From Scatophagus argus (Eukaryota > Chordata > Actinopteri > Scatophagidae), in the NCBI RefSeq assembly GCF_020382885.2, contig NC_058499.1:1758001-1822000 (forward strand): a stretch of 64,000 nucleotides of DNA, in the 5' to 3' direction. The notes under the pieces are model-generated. The model was not told where the DNA came from and did no database searches. It saw nothing but the letters and a program-made list of their open reading frames with translations. Shown here piece by piece: positions 1 to 14,315 of this stretch (positions are counted from its first letter, which is position 1; each line of letters opens with the position of its first letter). The translations under genes were made by a program, and so were the position numbers.

Positions 1-3000
1 CGACACAGGAGCAGACATCACCATGGCTCAGAAATAGTTCATCACACGGAGGAGTGAAGAATCAACCCGCTTATTTCAACCTGCCCAAAACCTCCCGGCC
101 AGTCGGACGAGCCGTCATTCTGCCCAGGTGACAGGCTGACCCGAACACCTGCAGAGACTCACAAACATGACTGAGCGTGAAGACGGGCCTCGCGGCGAGC
201 AACGGCGAAGGCTGTACAACAGAACTGATGCTTACATTCAGCGTGACCTTTTGCCATCTTGATCTGAACCTTGAGCTGGTCCTGCTCGGCGTTACAATTC
301 GTTGACTTTAATCCTCGAGCCTTTCTCGGTCTGTCAGTTCTGGTCCAGGTCCAAGAGCCTGTCCGTCGGTATCAGAGGACGGAAGCGAGGCTGCGATTGC
401 GGCTTCCTCAGCCGTTTCCTCATATTGTTGCTCTCTCGTGGTTGCACGCCGGCCTCCGTGTGAACGACAGGTTAATGTTGACAAATGTATGGCGGCGCTC
501 AGGCAGTCGGCTGGTCACCGCCGACGTGTTTGGGCTTCGACGTTTGCACTCGAACTGCAGAGTGAAAGCACTTCAGCTGAGTAAACAGCAGTAACTCTTA
601 ACTTTTACTGCCAGTTGGGTCGTGTCATCTTGAAGTCAAGTAAACAGAAAGTGCAGTAAAACGATTTCGCTTGTTTCTGTTTGGTCAAACGTGTTGTCGA
701 GCTGCTCGATTTACCAGCCGCAGATGACTGATCAACTATGACAACAAAATATCAGAATAATAACAAAAGTGAGTCAATAATGAGTAAAGCAGTTAGTTAC
801 AGTGACAGGAACATTAACTCTGTGATCTGCGACCTTTGACCCCGAGTGAACCTCAGTCCTCAGTTTTAGTTTCAGTTCAAAGTCTGTGTGTCTGAGGAGG
901 ACAGACAGTGAGTCTGCCTTTTAACCAGTACTTTCTTTGTTTTGTTTTTGCTGAGTCACACTGTGTCCTCACAGACTGGTAGAAAACGCTGTGTGGCCGG
1001 GAACCTTTTCTGTCTGAGGCTCCAACTGTTTGGTAGATCCGGCTGTTAAAGGTTCATCCAACGGTTGCTCTTGCCATCGCCCAGCCGAGATGAGGGTGCA
1101 AACAAGCGGTCTGATGTGTAAATGTTGAAGTTAGCAGTGAAAACAGGAAGTGAGGCTCAGGAAAGCAAAGAAGCGACGGCTACGCGAGAGGCGGAGTGCG
1201 ACCGGAGCCTCGGCTTTCTAATGACTGCTGGTGGATCGAGCCAATGAGGCAGAAAAGCTCTCCACTGGGTCGCAGCAGGCAGCGAGAGCAGAGGGAAGAA
1301 GGGGAGGAGAGCAGGCGAGGAAATGAGGGGAGGAGTGGGGGACTCCGACTGCAGAGAGGGGAGGATGAGACTGAATAGACTGGACGGGGGAGAAGGGAGA
1401 TGGCGACGGCGGCTTCAGCAGCGGAGGGACTAAAATAGAAGCGAAGAGCTGCCTCGGCTCGTCCGCTGAGGCCATTTGAATCAATTGATCATCGTCGCGC
1501 AGCGGAAGTTGAAGTCTTTTATTAGATTAGAGCCGCAGCCGTGGTAACACAAGCCCAATCGAACCGCTTCATCACCAGCCTCACCCGTCCGAGCCCCACG
1601 AGAGGCTCAGGAGACATTTTAAAACCATCCAGGCACAAGCCAGACCGCAGTCCGCAACCCTCACGACACGATGGTCCACCGGAGTGACTCCACAGCGTCA
1701 GGGTCTGCTGTGTCCTCGTCAGGAGGGACGCTCAGCCGTCATGTTCTGATCCCCAAACAAAACAGTGGGCTCAGAAAGTGGGCTCGCATCATGTCCAGTA
1801 GACATCCCAACATCAGGTGAGGGTGACGAAGAGACAATTATCCCAACTTTTTTAATTTCAGCTCAAAACTTCACGATCCATAACACAAAATGTTATGAAT
1901 CCATCGACTCTCAGCGTCTGCCACACTTTCACTGCAGTTGGTAAATTACCGCTCAGACTGTGTGATTCCCGATTTAAACTGCGACTCAGAGCTCGCTGAG
2001 ACACGGAGTCAATAAGACACAGGGACACAGGCAGGATGGCAAAGTGAAGGCAGACACTGAGAGCAGCTGATGGATTCTTACACAGACGGACAGACGGCTG
2101 CTCGTCCACTGAGGACAGCATCCAATTAAAAACAAGTCAGTCAGGTCTCAGTTTCTGTCCAGACTCGGGCAGGAAGAGATTAGTGTGACCAGTTCATTAT
2201 GTGACCACACATGAAATCTGGACCCAGTCTGCCCTCCTGGTCTTGAGCTCTGCTGCTGAACGACAGACAGGAAACACCATGACGCCACAGTGAAGCTGAC
2301 CTTTGACCTTCTGCCCCCGGGTCATCTATCGGGCGGAATCAGGGCGTGAATTCTTGGTCTGACCTCCAAAATCCAATCAGATCATCTGTGAGTGTGAACG
2401 AATCATTGGTGTGAAGAACTTCCCTCCAGACGTTCCTGAGACATGCGGTTCATCACACTGCGACTGTTTTTCTTTCACGAAAACGCGAAGGATTTTATCT
2501 TTAGGCACACAGTGTTTTCAGTGGCAGGACTCTCACGGTGTTTCTGGCAGCAGGTGTAGCTGTGTGCCATCAGTGGCTGCAGGAGAGGCTGAGTTGGACA
2601 AAGAAGTGGAGGGAGCTTCTCTTCTCCTGAGAGGACACTCGTCCTGGCGCCGTGCTGATCCACATCGTCTGTTCAGAAAAGCAGCAGCTTCTGCCTTCTG
2701 ACTGCACGCGTGACGGCACATCAAACGCGTCCACGCTGCAGCCAGTATGTGTTGTATGTTCAGGAGTGTGTGCTGCCTCCCACGTCCTCACACCGCCGGA
2801 CCGTTAATGAGGCCACACCAGGCAGGTGCTCCGCAGCTTAACGAGGACGACGCCAGTTATGCCCAGCACATCACAGTTAACGCACAAAAACCAAACACCA
2901 GGAGGACAACAACCAGAGGGGAAACATCTGGAAGTGTTTGATGTTAACGAGATCGACGTGGGCAGACGCTTCTTTAAGTTCTGCACTGTATGTAAAGGAG

Positions 3001-3014
3001 TGTGTATGTGCTCA

Positions 3015-3038
3015 GTGTGTGTGTGTGTGTGTGTGTGT
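3015..3038. repeat. (TG)n microsatellite
   Basis: About twelve uninterrupted TG units inside the cadps2 intron. No gene context beyond that. Confidence 0.9.
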
Positions 3039-3251
3039 TATCAGCACTGAGCAGAGGCGCCGTGGGGGGAACAATCAGCCATGACAAACCTGGGAGACAA
3101 ACAACAACCAAAGGCGGCGTCAGACTTCCTGCTCTCTTTTCTCGTTCTGCTGTCGTGTCAATGGCCGACCGCGTCAGTCATTTCGGTGAAGACGCAGTCC
3201 GTAACTTCAGAACCGAAGTCTACGTCTGCGTGTTTGCAGCTGGAGTCGGGA

Positions 3252-3640
3252 TGTGATTAGCCTAGCTTAGCTCAGCATAAAGACTCATGATGGAGATGCA
3301 CCAGATTTCACAGAGCTCGCGTACTCCCCAACACGTGTCAGCAGACTTCGACGCGCTCACCAACAGAAATTTAAAAACCTCACTTTTTAACGGTTTCCGG
3401 GGGATTTGCGTGTCAGCATGACTGACTGTGTGCAGCGTCCTCAAGTCTTGTCGTCACAGTGAGGTTGCCAGGTTTGGCGCTATCTTGCCTCAACAGACAG
3501 CAAAACCAAAGCTCTGCTCGCTGCATCCCTTACGGCAACCCGTCAAACCGTTTGTGAGCCCATGCTGGAATACGACAGGTGAGCCCCCGAGGTGACCGTC
3601 AGAGCAGAGTCAGGCTAACCGTTCTGCTAAGCTAAGTAAC
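3252..3640. mobile_element. Non-autonomous inverted-repeat element
   Basis: The left end (around 3257-3290) reads AGCTTAGC...CATAAAGACT. The right end (around 3605-3635), read on the other strand, gives a similar start, CTTAGCTTAGCAGAAC...GGTTAGCCTGACTC. This AGCTTAGCA-type terminus is, as I recall, common in teleost genomes as the end of a small non-coding DNA transposon. The interior has no transposase. The ends are diverged, so the limits are approximate and the family assignment is an inference. A second pair of similar ends lies at 15322-15602. Confidence 0.4.
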
Positions 3641-4565
3641 AGCTTAAGTGTTGGAGGCATCCGGTCGGTCTATGGGGAAAATCGTGAATGTTGTTGTTGG
3701 GTGGGAAACGCATAAATTATATCACCACTGTGTTCACCAAACACACGACAGACAAACGTCTCCCTCTGTGAAGGTGTGTGAGGACACGTCTCCCGTTTCC
3801 TTCATTAGGATGGATTCAGTTAAATGTGAGTCTCTGCATGCAAAGCACACAAAATAATCCGTTTCTGCGGGTGATCGTTATATTTGCTGGATGGAGGGAT
3901 CAAAGAGAGCAAAAACACAGGCTGCCGAGACCCTGATCAAGAGAAGGCAAAAACTCTCCCAATACGACCGTTTATCACTTTTACTCTTTAACGGCTTTGT
4001 TTTCATGTCCTTATTTATCAAACATCAAAGCCTCAGAGACACATGTTGGACAACTTTCTGACGTCACAGTGCTAACAATCTCAAAAGTGATAAAGCTAAT
4101 ATGATGATGTTTGTGGTGCAAAATGTTTCCCGTATTCATCATCTGCACTGAATGTGACAGCCAGCTAATATTTGCTAATTAGCCCAACGAGGAGCTGAGG
4201 CTGATGGGAATGCAGCTGGTGGAGGTCATTCATCAACGCAGGGAACAAATTGAAATTTCAACCTGAGGGCAGCGCCAGTAAAAGTCAGAGCAACAAAGTT
4301 ATTAAAATCCTGAAGAAGCAAGAACGTCTTGACCAAATTTACTGGCAATCAACACGTGTTGAGACATTTCACTCAAAAGTCCTGGGGTGAACCTGGACGA
4401 GGGTCGTCCCAGTGTAGGGACACGAGACAGGCCGTCGGTCCAATAGGGACTTTGTGGCGCATTTAAGCACACCTCAGAAATCAATACTCAAATGGTCTCG
4501 AGGGCCAAGTTTCCATTGTGTTTTGATTATTTTTCATTTTGGTCAGTAGAAAAAAAAAGCGGCTG

Positions 4566-4642
4566 TATGGATGGATGGACGGATGGATGGACGGATGGAT
4601 GGACAGATGGATGGACAGATGGATGGACGGATGGATGGATGG
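4566..4642. repeat. (GGAT/GGAC)n microsatellite
   Basis: About nineteen tetranucleotide units, mostly GGAT with interspersed GGAC and AGAT variants. Confidence 0.9.
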
Positions 4643-7600
4643 TGAGAATGATGTGAGTGAGAGAGTCTATTAAAAGGTTTAAACAGGTTGATTGTGTGGA
4701 AATTCAACCAGAGGCCACTCTGGTCTGAAGGGTTCGGCCATGAAAAGCAAACTGATTGCTTCCACAAAAGGCGTCATTTTCAATTTCATACTCTGAGATC
4801 TGCGAAGCCTTTGTGCTGTACAGCACCTCCACCCCGTTACTGCTTCATCAGAACACAGAGGAAGCACACAAACACACAGAGTGTGTGGGCCGATCACTGA
4901 ATGATTGATTACCATGTCAATTTATTTTCTATGAATATCTGAGCCACAATGGAAACAACTGGAATAAGAGAAAGAGAAATCTGCTGTTTTGTTGGGAGTT
5001 AATTCTGCACATTTGGGGGCTGATAGACAACCGCTGATAACTGAACATTAAAGTGAAAAATCGATTAAAAGAATAGACGCAGCCCTGCAGGAGCTCCAGT
5101 CTGACGCTCAACGTGCTTTCTCCATCACAGGAAAATAAAGAGAATCACACTGCGCACACACACGGAAAGCCAAACGCGTGACTGAGTCGCTGCTCAGAAA
5201 AATAAAATGACACTCAGAGAGCAGAAATCACATTTCTATCTGCCGGTTTCATGATGTACACATTAAAAACCTTGAGGGTAAAAACAACCTGAGTAAAGTC
5301 AGCTTTTCTCTCTTTTAGTCCCGAGTGTGCGTCAAGCTCCACAGGATCACAGGATCCTACATTACCCACAATGCAAATGGACGGCAGCGAAACCCTCCCT
5401 GCCTGGCAGACACAAAGACCTGTGGCAGGTATACGATCACATTGAAGAAACGAAGTGAAACCTTCAAACCTTCAGGGCGAGTTCATTCTGGTGAACACAA
5501 ATTAGCATCCATAGCGACCAGAAGGTGAGCAGCCGTCGCAGTGCTGAAGGTGAGCACCAGCTTAACCCCACAGAGGAGAAGAGCAGCTGCTTCTCCAGCT
5601 CCAGCTCCACCGTTCGCCCATCCAAGGCACCTCACCTTGTCATTTCAATATGTCAAACATCTTTATTTGTAATATTTGAGACCTGCTGACTGGACTGAAT
5701 GACGCATTTCCTCCATGAAAACTCGCTCTGACAGGAGACTGAAGGGACTTCAGACTCTGGTGCCAAAGTGGTTCAGCTGCCAGAGAGGATGTACTTGTCT
5801 TTTTAAAACGAGTGGATTACACCCATTGAAGTCCTTTCCCGAGTTTAGCTGTGAGCGGGGATTGAGATCAGCCTCTGGAGTCCTAAACAGCTGCTGCCAA
5901 AGCGGAGGGTTACGTGTAGGTGGAAAGACAAAAACCAAGGCAGGACGTGCAGCGTGGGACTGCTTTTCTTTTCCTTTTTTAACCAACAGCTCAATTATTC
6001 AATATCACAACACGGAAGTGTTCTCAAAGGAAGCATGAAGACAAAGAAAACGAGCACAAATGTGAATGACAGACACGAGGCACTTGGCACGAAGACAACC
6101 TGGACACCTGTGCAGGTCGTCCCCCGGGGCCGGCGAGCTGCTATTCACAAATTTGAAGTTGCACTTCGCTGCACAGGTACACGGAGGCGCCGCGGCGGAG
6201 ACAGGAAGTCTCCGGAGCCTCTGTGGGGAGGGAGCGACACAGCAGGCCGTCAGCTCAACAAACGAGCGGCGGCGGAGACGCCTCAGGGGACGTCATTAGT
6301 CAGCAAAAGCAGCGAGTGAAACTGCAGGCTGATCCGGCTGCCACGCGGGGACGTGACGCAAGCCTCTCAACCTGTCAATACTGATTTATTCACGACGACT
6401 CAGAAAAATCATCGACCTCCAGAGGACTGCGGACGGCGGCGGAGTTAACCCCGCGTGACCCGTTCGGAAATACACTCAGTGGCCATTTTATTGCCTGTTT
6501 ATGTCTTACGCAGCGTTCAGACGTTTTTGGAATCGGGGTTGGAAACACCTGCGAGGATTTCTGCAGCCACGGCCTGAACGTTTGACTCTTGTTCCTGTAA
6601 ACTTCTCAAAGTCTTGTCTGAAAACAAAGTGGGGAAATATAACGACTTAACGGAGAACGTGTTATTGAGACGCTCTAAAGAGAATACGGAGCTCCCGACG
6701 CATCCTCAAATGCTGCAAGGCCTCACCAGTCCGAGTGTTCGGAATGGCTGCTGTTGCACGCTGGACTTTCCGCTGCGGGTGTTAAAGAGAGTCCTGAACA
6801 GGAAGCAGAAACAGGCAGCGGTCACAGCCTATCCACAGAGCCGCCACATTCAAGAGGAAAACCTGCAGAGCTGAGACAATCAGTCCAAAAACGTATCGAG
6901 AAAATGAACACTCGCTCTTTGGCTTGCTGATTACTGATCACTGATAAACTCTGAGAGGTGACGAATCTGAAGCATGTTTAGTTTGAGATGTTTGCGCAGC
7001 TGCGTAGCACAAACACGACAGCAGTATTTAAGGGTTCCAGAAAGAATGTCTGCTTTTAATCTGCCGCACAGGACATGTATTGATCTGCGAAGAGTTTGGA
7101 CCGAAGGAGGACGAAGGTGCTGCAATTTTAATGAGCTCACTGCAGCTCGACGGCAGCAAAAAGAATCACTCACAAAGAGTTTCTGAGGCTGGAAACTTTA
7201 ACGGCTGCTCTAATTCAGCACAGCAATCACTTCATTTATCCATTTCTATTTTTTAGTCAACACGTCCGCTTTCTGGGTCCTCAAACTCCACACGCATCCA
7301 CCTCCACAGCAAGCAGACGAAACAAAAAACATGAGGAGTGGAGGCCGCTTAGAGCCAAGCTTTAGAAACCCCTTTAGCTCTCATACATGCTGCATCACAG
7401 CTGTGCTAACTGTCAGGGGTAGGAGTCAAAACGCGGTGAAATCACACGGCTGATGTGCTCTTGGATACTTTTACAAACCAAAATTAACACACGGTTCTGT
7501 TTATAAACTCACAAAAGCACAGCCTGAGCTAATCTGTCCGATACGTCATCTCAGCGGTGAGACGTTCCCTCTCTTCCGTCCACGCCTCCCGTTTCCTCCT

Positions 7601-9592
7601 CTGAAGAAGGAAGCCGATGCTTGTCTTTGGAAACCGGCTGGTAAGAGCAGCCGTGGCAAAGCGGACTGAATAATGAACCAACTGTTTCAGCACCGAACTG
7701 TTTTATTGTTAGCTCAGTTAGCCATGCGGCTAAAGTGCTGACTCAGGGTGCCAGGAGCCAAACCGGCCATCAGACCTGTCGCCGGACGCCGGGCTGAGAC
7801 GGCCAGCTGGACATCTGGCTGATTGATGCACAGTCAGCACCGACACTGCAGGCTTCCATAAACACCAGCCGACAGCCGTGATTGGTCAGAGACAGAAGCT
7901 CTCAGCCTTCAGTCCCTTGTGGACTCGAACTTTTTCTTTCATCATACTTGCTGATAAAACCAGCACACAGCACCACAAAGAGACTGCATTGCAGGTCTGC
8001 TGCAGGACCAGCAGCAGCGTGTGCAGAGTTAAAGTGACTGTACTGTACTGTACTGCTGAGTGAGGGCCGCCTTTGGCCCCGGGGCCAAGCTGACTCGCTG
8101 TCTGACGCTCCTCACAGATCTCCCTGCTCTGTGAGAGCCCCGCTGAGACATCCTTTCACTAGTCTGACAGGAGGAGGAGGAGGAGGAGAAGTTGCATAAC
8201 CCTCTCAGAAGAGTCTCAGGGAAGCTGACAGGGGAAGGCGAGATGACAAAGGAGGACTGAAGGCGCCTCCAGCAAATCTGCGGCCAAAATTTGCGCCCAC
8301 CACCCAGCAGGAAGAAAACCAAGCCCCCACATCAGCAGAAGTGGCTTCTTATAGCAGCGAAGCAGGAGGAGATGGTGTTTATCTTGTTTGTGTAATAAAC
8401 AGCTGCCAGGGGATTACATGTGTGCAGGGAGGGATGCGTGGGTCTCCACCAGGAGGGGGTTTCTGCAGTTCTGGTTTCCCTGCTCGGGTTGTCAGGCTCA
8501 CAGGAAGCAGGACAAAAACAGAAACACCGAGGCAAGAAAACCCAACAGGTGGGAGTCTCCTCACAATGTCAAGAAAAATATCTGCCGAATAAATTAAACG
8601 CATGAATATTCACTCACTTCTGTTGCTGGCTGCTTAACTCTGGCGACCTGATCCACATTTCGCATTTCTTTACATTTTAAATGAGAGAAGCCTCGAGACT
8701 GCAGCTCAGACGGGAGAATATAAAGGGTCAGAGACCGAAACAGCACAAACGTTTCATTCAAAACTACGGGGAAATGAAAAGAAAGAAATGGAGGCTCCAC
8801 AGGCTTGTCTCCTCGTCCACCTGCAGACGGACTGGACTGACTGCTTTACGTACTCATTGTGGGCCTTTGCACTTGCTTCTCCCTGATTCTCTTTTGTTGA
8901 ATGTGTTGACACACCTGTAAAGTGCCTTGAGATAACTAAGTCCAGTTGCATTCGATTGAATTTCCTTGAGATACACGGGATGTGAAGCAGCACAGGCCGA
9001 CCTCCTCCACCATCTCACACCAAACTGCAGGGATCTCATGCAGAAATTCACCTCTCGTTTCCACGGCAGCACAGCAGAAAACCACAATGAGCTTGTTTGG
9101 AAATGCAGTTCATCTTTATGGATTATACTGATGTGACAAGAGGGCTGAGGACATGAGGACACGAGGACACGTTCCATGTTGTGCTGCTAAAAGCAGTTTG
9201 GTGTGGCATTCAGGGAGGAGAGCACAGGGAGCTTCTGTTGAATTCAAATGCTGTTTGTGTATTTTTTAACTGTGAAAGTACGATAAGGTGGTCCAGCATT
9301 CAGAAATAATGTGCCTGTTGTGATCACTCGCAGCAGCTGATCACTGATCAGGCTTGCCTTAAAAATGACTGTGAGAAACAATGTTATTGTCATTTTAAAA
9401 CCATTTTAAGCCACTGAGAACAAATTCAATGACGTTTTTAGTCTTAAATAATATTCAGATACTGAAATGCAAAAAACATCAAAATGTCCCAACAAAAACA
9501 GAGAAATTCTCGACAAGTTTTGGTTGTAAAAAAATCAAAGGGGTGTCATGTTGTCCTCATAAAACAAAAAAAAGAGATTTGTGTGGTTTTAT

Positions 9593-10147
9593 ATACACTA
9601 TATGGACAAAAGTGTCCAGACACCCCTCTCTATGGGCCTGTTCCTCAGGGTTTGGGCTCGGCCCCTGACTTCCAGTGAAGGGAAATCTTAATGCCTCAGC
9701 ATACCAAGACATTTTGGACAATGCTATGCTTCCAACTTTGTGGCAACAGTTTGTTGAAGGCCCTTTTCTATTCCAGCATGACTGTGCCCCAGTGCACAAA
9801 GCAAAGCTCCATAAAGACATGGTTGGATGAGTTTGGTGTGGAAGAACTTGACTGGCCCACACAGAGCCCTGACCTCAACCCCATCCAACACCTTTGGGAT
9901 GAACTGGAACGGAGATTGTGAGCCAGGCCTTTTGGTCCAACATCAGTGTGTGACCTCACAAATGCTCTACTGCATGAATGGGCACAAATTCCCACAGAAA
10001 CACTCCAACATGTTGTGGAAAGCCTTCACAGAAGAGTGGAAGCTGTTAGAGCTGCAAAGCTGTCTGAGTGTTTACAATGAGACGTCATTAAAGTCCCTGT
10101 TGGTGTGATGGGCACCTGTCCCAATACTTTTGTCCACAGAGTGTATA
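9593..10147 (+). mobile_element. Degenerate Tc1/mariner-like element
   Basis: The element is bounded by imperfect inverted ends: TACACTATATGGACAAAAGT at the left and ACTTTTGTCCACAGAGTGTA at the right, next to TA dinucleotides. The interior encodes the C-terminal part of a Tc1-type transposase. Around 9824-9921 a frame reads TWLDEFGVEELDW, then SPDLNPIQHLWDELERRL, which is the block around the last acidic catalytic residue. The frame is broken: the part before it (from about 9770) is in another frame and the N-terminal DNA-binding half is missing. It is a dead, internally deleted copy, likely once mobilised in trans. Confidence 0.85.
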
Positions 10148-13100
10148 ATAACATACCGGATGTAGTTTTCCATTAGTTCTGTGCTCCCAGGAAAATGAGG
10201 CCCCCCAGGTAAATCTTGCCTGGGGCCCCTGTTGTCTAGCTTCTTAATAAAGAGTTTTAGCGTGAGTGGATCAGATTTATGTTTGCCGTTTACACAGAGA
10301 GGGAAGAAAAATGAAGAAAAACAGGATTATTATCGACTTCTCCTCTCGCCACTCGGTTTGGTGAAGTCCTGCACAGATCAGGTCAGATTTGTCGCTCTGG
10401 AGGGAGACGTCAGCTGCTTTTCCAGCTACACATGTAAATAATTTATTAGAATGAAGAATGAACCTGAGAGACTGCGCTCTTTGGGAAATAAACATCCTTT
10501 ATTTTATCGCGACGGCCTCGGGTGAAACCTGAGCCGTTTCCTTCCTCCCATCCGATTCACAACAAAGTTCAATCTGCTCGGGGAACATTTCATCAATACC
10601 AGACGCTTGTTTGATAAAACATGAATCAAAAAGCCCAATTACTTTCTCAGTCTCTTACAGCTCTGCTCTCCTGCAGCTCCACGTGTAACAAATAACTGAG
10701 ACCAGAGCTCTCGTCCAACACTTAAAACTGGCTGCTTTGCAAAGAGCAGAACAAATCCAAGATCCTTTAAAGCACGAGCTGACAGGAAGCGTCACACCTC
10801 GCTCAGTCCAACAGTCAAACTATGCAAACAAGGAAAACCGACGTGTTGCACGGCTGGTTTCTCCACCTCATTTTCTCTGCAAACTTCCTGCAAAGCTTTC
10901 AGGTTCAGGTCAGTCTGGTTCATATCTGTGACTGAGGTCATCACGCAAACCTCAGAAAAGCAAACAGCTGAGCCGTGTGGCAAGCTGCACGTTTTATTCT
11001 TTTCTGTTTATGATTTTATTTTATCTTATTGTTGTGGTGATGCGTCCGACTGGGCCGATCGCAGGTGGGAAGCCGGTGAGCGATGGGTGTCGGCCCCGAG
11101 CTGGAGGCCCCGTCTGATTGGTCGGACTCTTTCGGGGCTTTGAGAATCTGCCAGGCAACCAGCAGAGACTCCAGGAAGTTAGTGGCCACAGCTGAGAAAC
11201 AGTCCAGCGGCACACAGTTGGGCCAATAAGACAGTCTAAACTCTTCAGCAGCAGCAATGTGTCCACCAGGACAGATTTGGAAAAACCAGAAGAGCTAAAC
11301 TTTGGTGTCTCTGCTATCAGGGAGGCTAATCGGGGCTAAATTCCCCTCAGTTAGTGGCAATAAATGTAATGTTTTTGGATTGTACTGTCTGAGGTCAGGC
11401 CATTTCAAACGTTAACCTGGAAACCTCCAAGACCTGACATTCCAGGTTTCCCAAACATTCACTGACTGCTACTCACCAAACGCATTTGAAAGTGATGGAT
11501 GCCACAGAATTTCCATCCAATCTGCCAGACATTCGGCTCAGTTCTTTTGTACTGCGACCACACGGAGCCACAGGAACAGGAAACCACGGACACAACGCGG
11601 CTTTCAGTCATCCGTTTCAACGCCGTTTAGCCTTTAGCTTTGAGCTAATAATTTCAATTATTTCTCCATGACAAACTCTTTCATCTGCTCTGGCAAGATT
11701 TCACACACTCTTAGCTGGAATTAAGAAACATTAAAAGAGCTAAATGAGTTATTACAGCCGACTCAACATGTGGATGTTTTAATTTTAATTAAATCATGAA
11801 TTTCATTTTTTCCAATTAGCTGAGCCTCTCCCCTGGAAACACAAGCTCTCCTGGTGGACTCACGATGGTTCAGCAGATCAGAACGGGGGTCAAGATCCAC
11901 CTTCTCTTGTTGGCTTAAACTTTCCGGAAAATTTCGTGTTTCGTTTCCGCCTTATTGAACGTGATAAGAAATGATAAATTTTACAGTTTGGGACAGAGAG
12001 GGAAAGAGTTTCTAAACTAGCTGTATTAACTCCCTCGGAATGACAAAATCTTCCCTTAAACTTTGGTTCAAGGCCTTGGATCCTGTCCAAGGATCACAGC
12101 AGCGACGTTTCAGTGTCATCGCCCCTCAGCTGCAGAATCCACCTCATCCGTCAGCTGCTTTCATCCTCCTCTTTCCTCTTTCCTGTGATTGTGTTGTATG
12201 CACAGTCGCAGAGACAAAGAGCCAACAGTCGTCGGAGGTTCTTTGGCGTTAATGTGTTTTCTGGGACGCGAACCCCTCAGCATCATGGAGGCCCACAGTG
12301 AAACTCGCTGCAGGCTGAGTTTGTGCGAATGGCTCACATCATTAACTCCTCCTCCAGAGCGACGGCGGCCAGCAGGAAACTGATGGCGACAAAGTTTCTG
12401 TGCAGTGCAGATGTGACGAAGAAGAGCAGACCTGAGCCCCATAAGGAAACAACGAGGGCTGTGATTGGTCAGCTTCCACTGCTTGTATTCTCATCTACAG
12501 GCTGAGGTCTGTGGAGACTCGTTGACAGCGAAGTGCTGCACTCGGCTATCCTCACATGTCTAATGTCCACACTGAAGACAAGCTGACACTGACGTTACCT
12601 GCCTCGCTGTTTTACTCCTCTGCAGCCAATCAGAGCCCTGTTCCTACAAACAATTCCACCGAACCACCGGAAAGCTTTTATTGTGAAGGGGCAACGAGAA
12701 GTCCAGCTTTATGGATAACAGTTTTTAAGCGTCATGTCCAAACCTGCGGCGGCTTTACGTTTGCGTGGACGGTCACGTGAACCTGATGGCAGCATCACTC
12801 GCCCCAGCGGTGAGGACGATCGCTGTTCTCAGATCTGCTTCCTGTCACAGCGTGTGACGCGTCCCACTGCTGACCTGCTCCTCCCCTGCCAGTGAAACAT
12901 GATCCTAAATGTCCAAGAGTCTTTGAACCCACCACAGGGGAGCACCTACGGCCACCAACTTGGAGCACTGCAACGCAGAACTTCCAGCATCGGAGGCCGA
13001 TTTCTCCTGACGCATTTCCAGCTTCTCTCTAATTAATGAGACACGGGTTTCATATTCTGAACTTACACTTGCACACAAACAAACTCCTACGTCCGCCTTC

Positions 13101-14315
13101 TGTCTGAGCAGATTCATCACTCACACACGAGCTGAGGGAAAACACCTCATTTGCATACTGAACACCACACAGGGTTTCCACAGCACAGGAGAACGTGGAG
13201 GTTCTTCGGGCAGAACCGGCTTGTTTCTATTCGTGGGAGCTCACATGTCCAGGCTGCCCTCCAGCACAGCACAAACTCAATCATCTGAATGTGATGTGGA
13301 CAAACCCACAGAGGACTATTCATCCAATCAGCCCAACGGCCCTGGGATGCTGTGCGGCCGAGGACAGCAATTCAACACATCCTGCAATCCAAGGCAGCCA
13401 CAGCGAAGACACAGCGACGTCAGACTGAACGCACAGCCTCACGCCTGCCTTAAAACCACACAAACACATGGACAGATCCACCCTGACACACTCAGTGTGC
13501 GGACTCCGTCAGCAGGCGATGTAATAAGCATCAGAACAACTTCAATGTTGCCTTTCTCTTTGCATTTAAAGGGCTGTGGCACAAATACAGATTACACTGA
13601 ACTTACAGAAAAGTACAAACAGAGTGGATTTTAAGAGGAAGTGTTTTTATTTCTGTAATGGCGAAGGTTTACTCAGGGGGGATTTTTCTAATTTGGTGAT
13701 AGCTGCATGCATGAATTGCATGCTGGTGGTGGTGTTCGTTCACATGTGCTTTTTTAAAGGCAATTTTAAAAAATGAAACCGCAAAGAGCGGAGTGGATGT
13801 CACTTTTAACAGCTTTCACTCCCGTACCAGACTCCTTTCGGATTTCCTTCCTTTTAAGATTGACATGCGGCGTACCGGGCGACCACACAGAGCACAAACG
13901 ACTCACTAACCGAACACTAAACGAGTCAAGTGGACGCTGAATTCGGCGTCGTTTCATTCGTTATGCAACTCTTGTTTACGAAATATTTCAAATTTTACAG
14001 CTGGATGACAATGGTGTCCGTCGGCCTTCCATGGAGTGTTTTGGAACGGCAACAACGTGGAAGCAACAGGAGGATCGAAGACAAAAGAAACTATTTAGTT
14101 GAAATAAATGACTTGTTGTTGGTTACATGTATGACGAATTAATCGGCGGCTCGTTATGATTCCAAGAAGACTTGCAGTTTGTCTGTTTGTTTCAAATTCT
14201 TCGTCAGACAAGCGAGTCGGTTTCAAATGAACACATTTCTAATGGAGGTTTACCAGCGGGTCTCCCCGCACCAGACCACAGGTGCATGTTGTGTCAGTGT
14301 GCGGCACAGACTCAC

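Larger units (their letters stand above)
1..14315 (-). other. cadps2 intron 1, non-coding
   Basis: No coding exon can be supported here on either strand. Open frames are short, lack splice-flanked conserved protein, and overlap each other. Because the cadps2 first coding exon ends with a good donor at 14315/14316 on the minus strand, this stretch is read as the start of its first intron. It holds a TG repeat (3015-3038), a GGAT/GGAC repeat (4566-4642), an inverted-repeat element (3252-3640), a short transposon-end-like piece near 6470-6500 and a Tc1-like relic (9593-10147). Otherwise I see only unique non-coding sequence. Confidence 0.6.

Noticed and set aside
5715-6319. Overlapping 107-121 aa plus frames in the cadps2 intron.
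   Set aside because: No homology recognised, and they overlap each other in different frames.
13221-13634. 137-aa plus-strand open frame.
   Set aside because: No recognisable domain, no splice context, low-complexity composition; likely chance.
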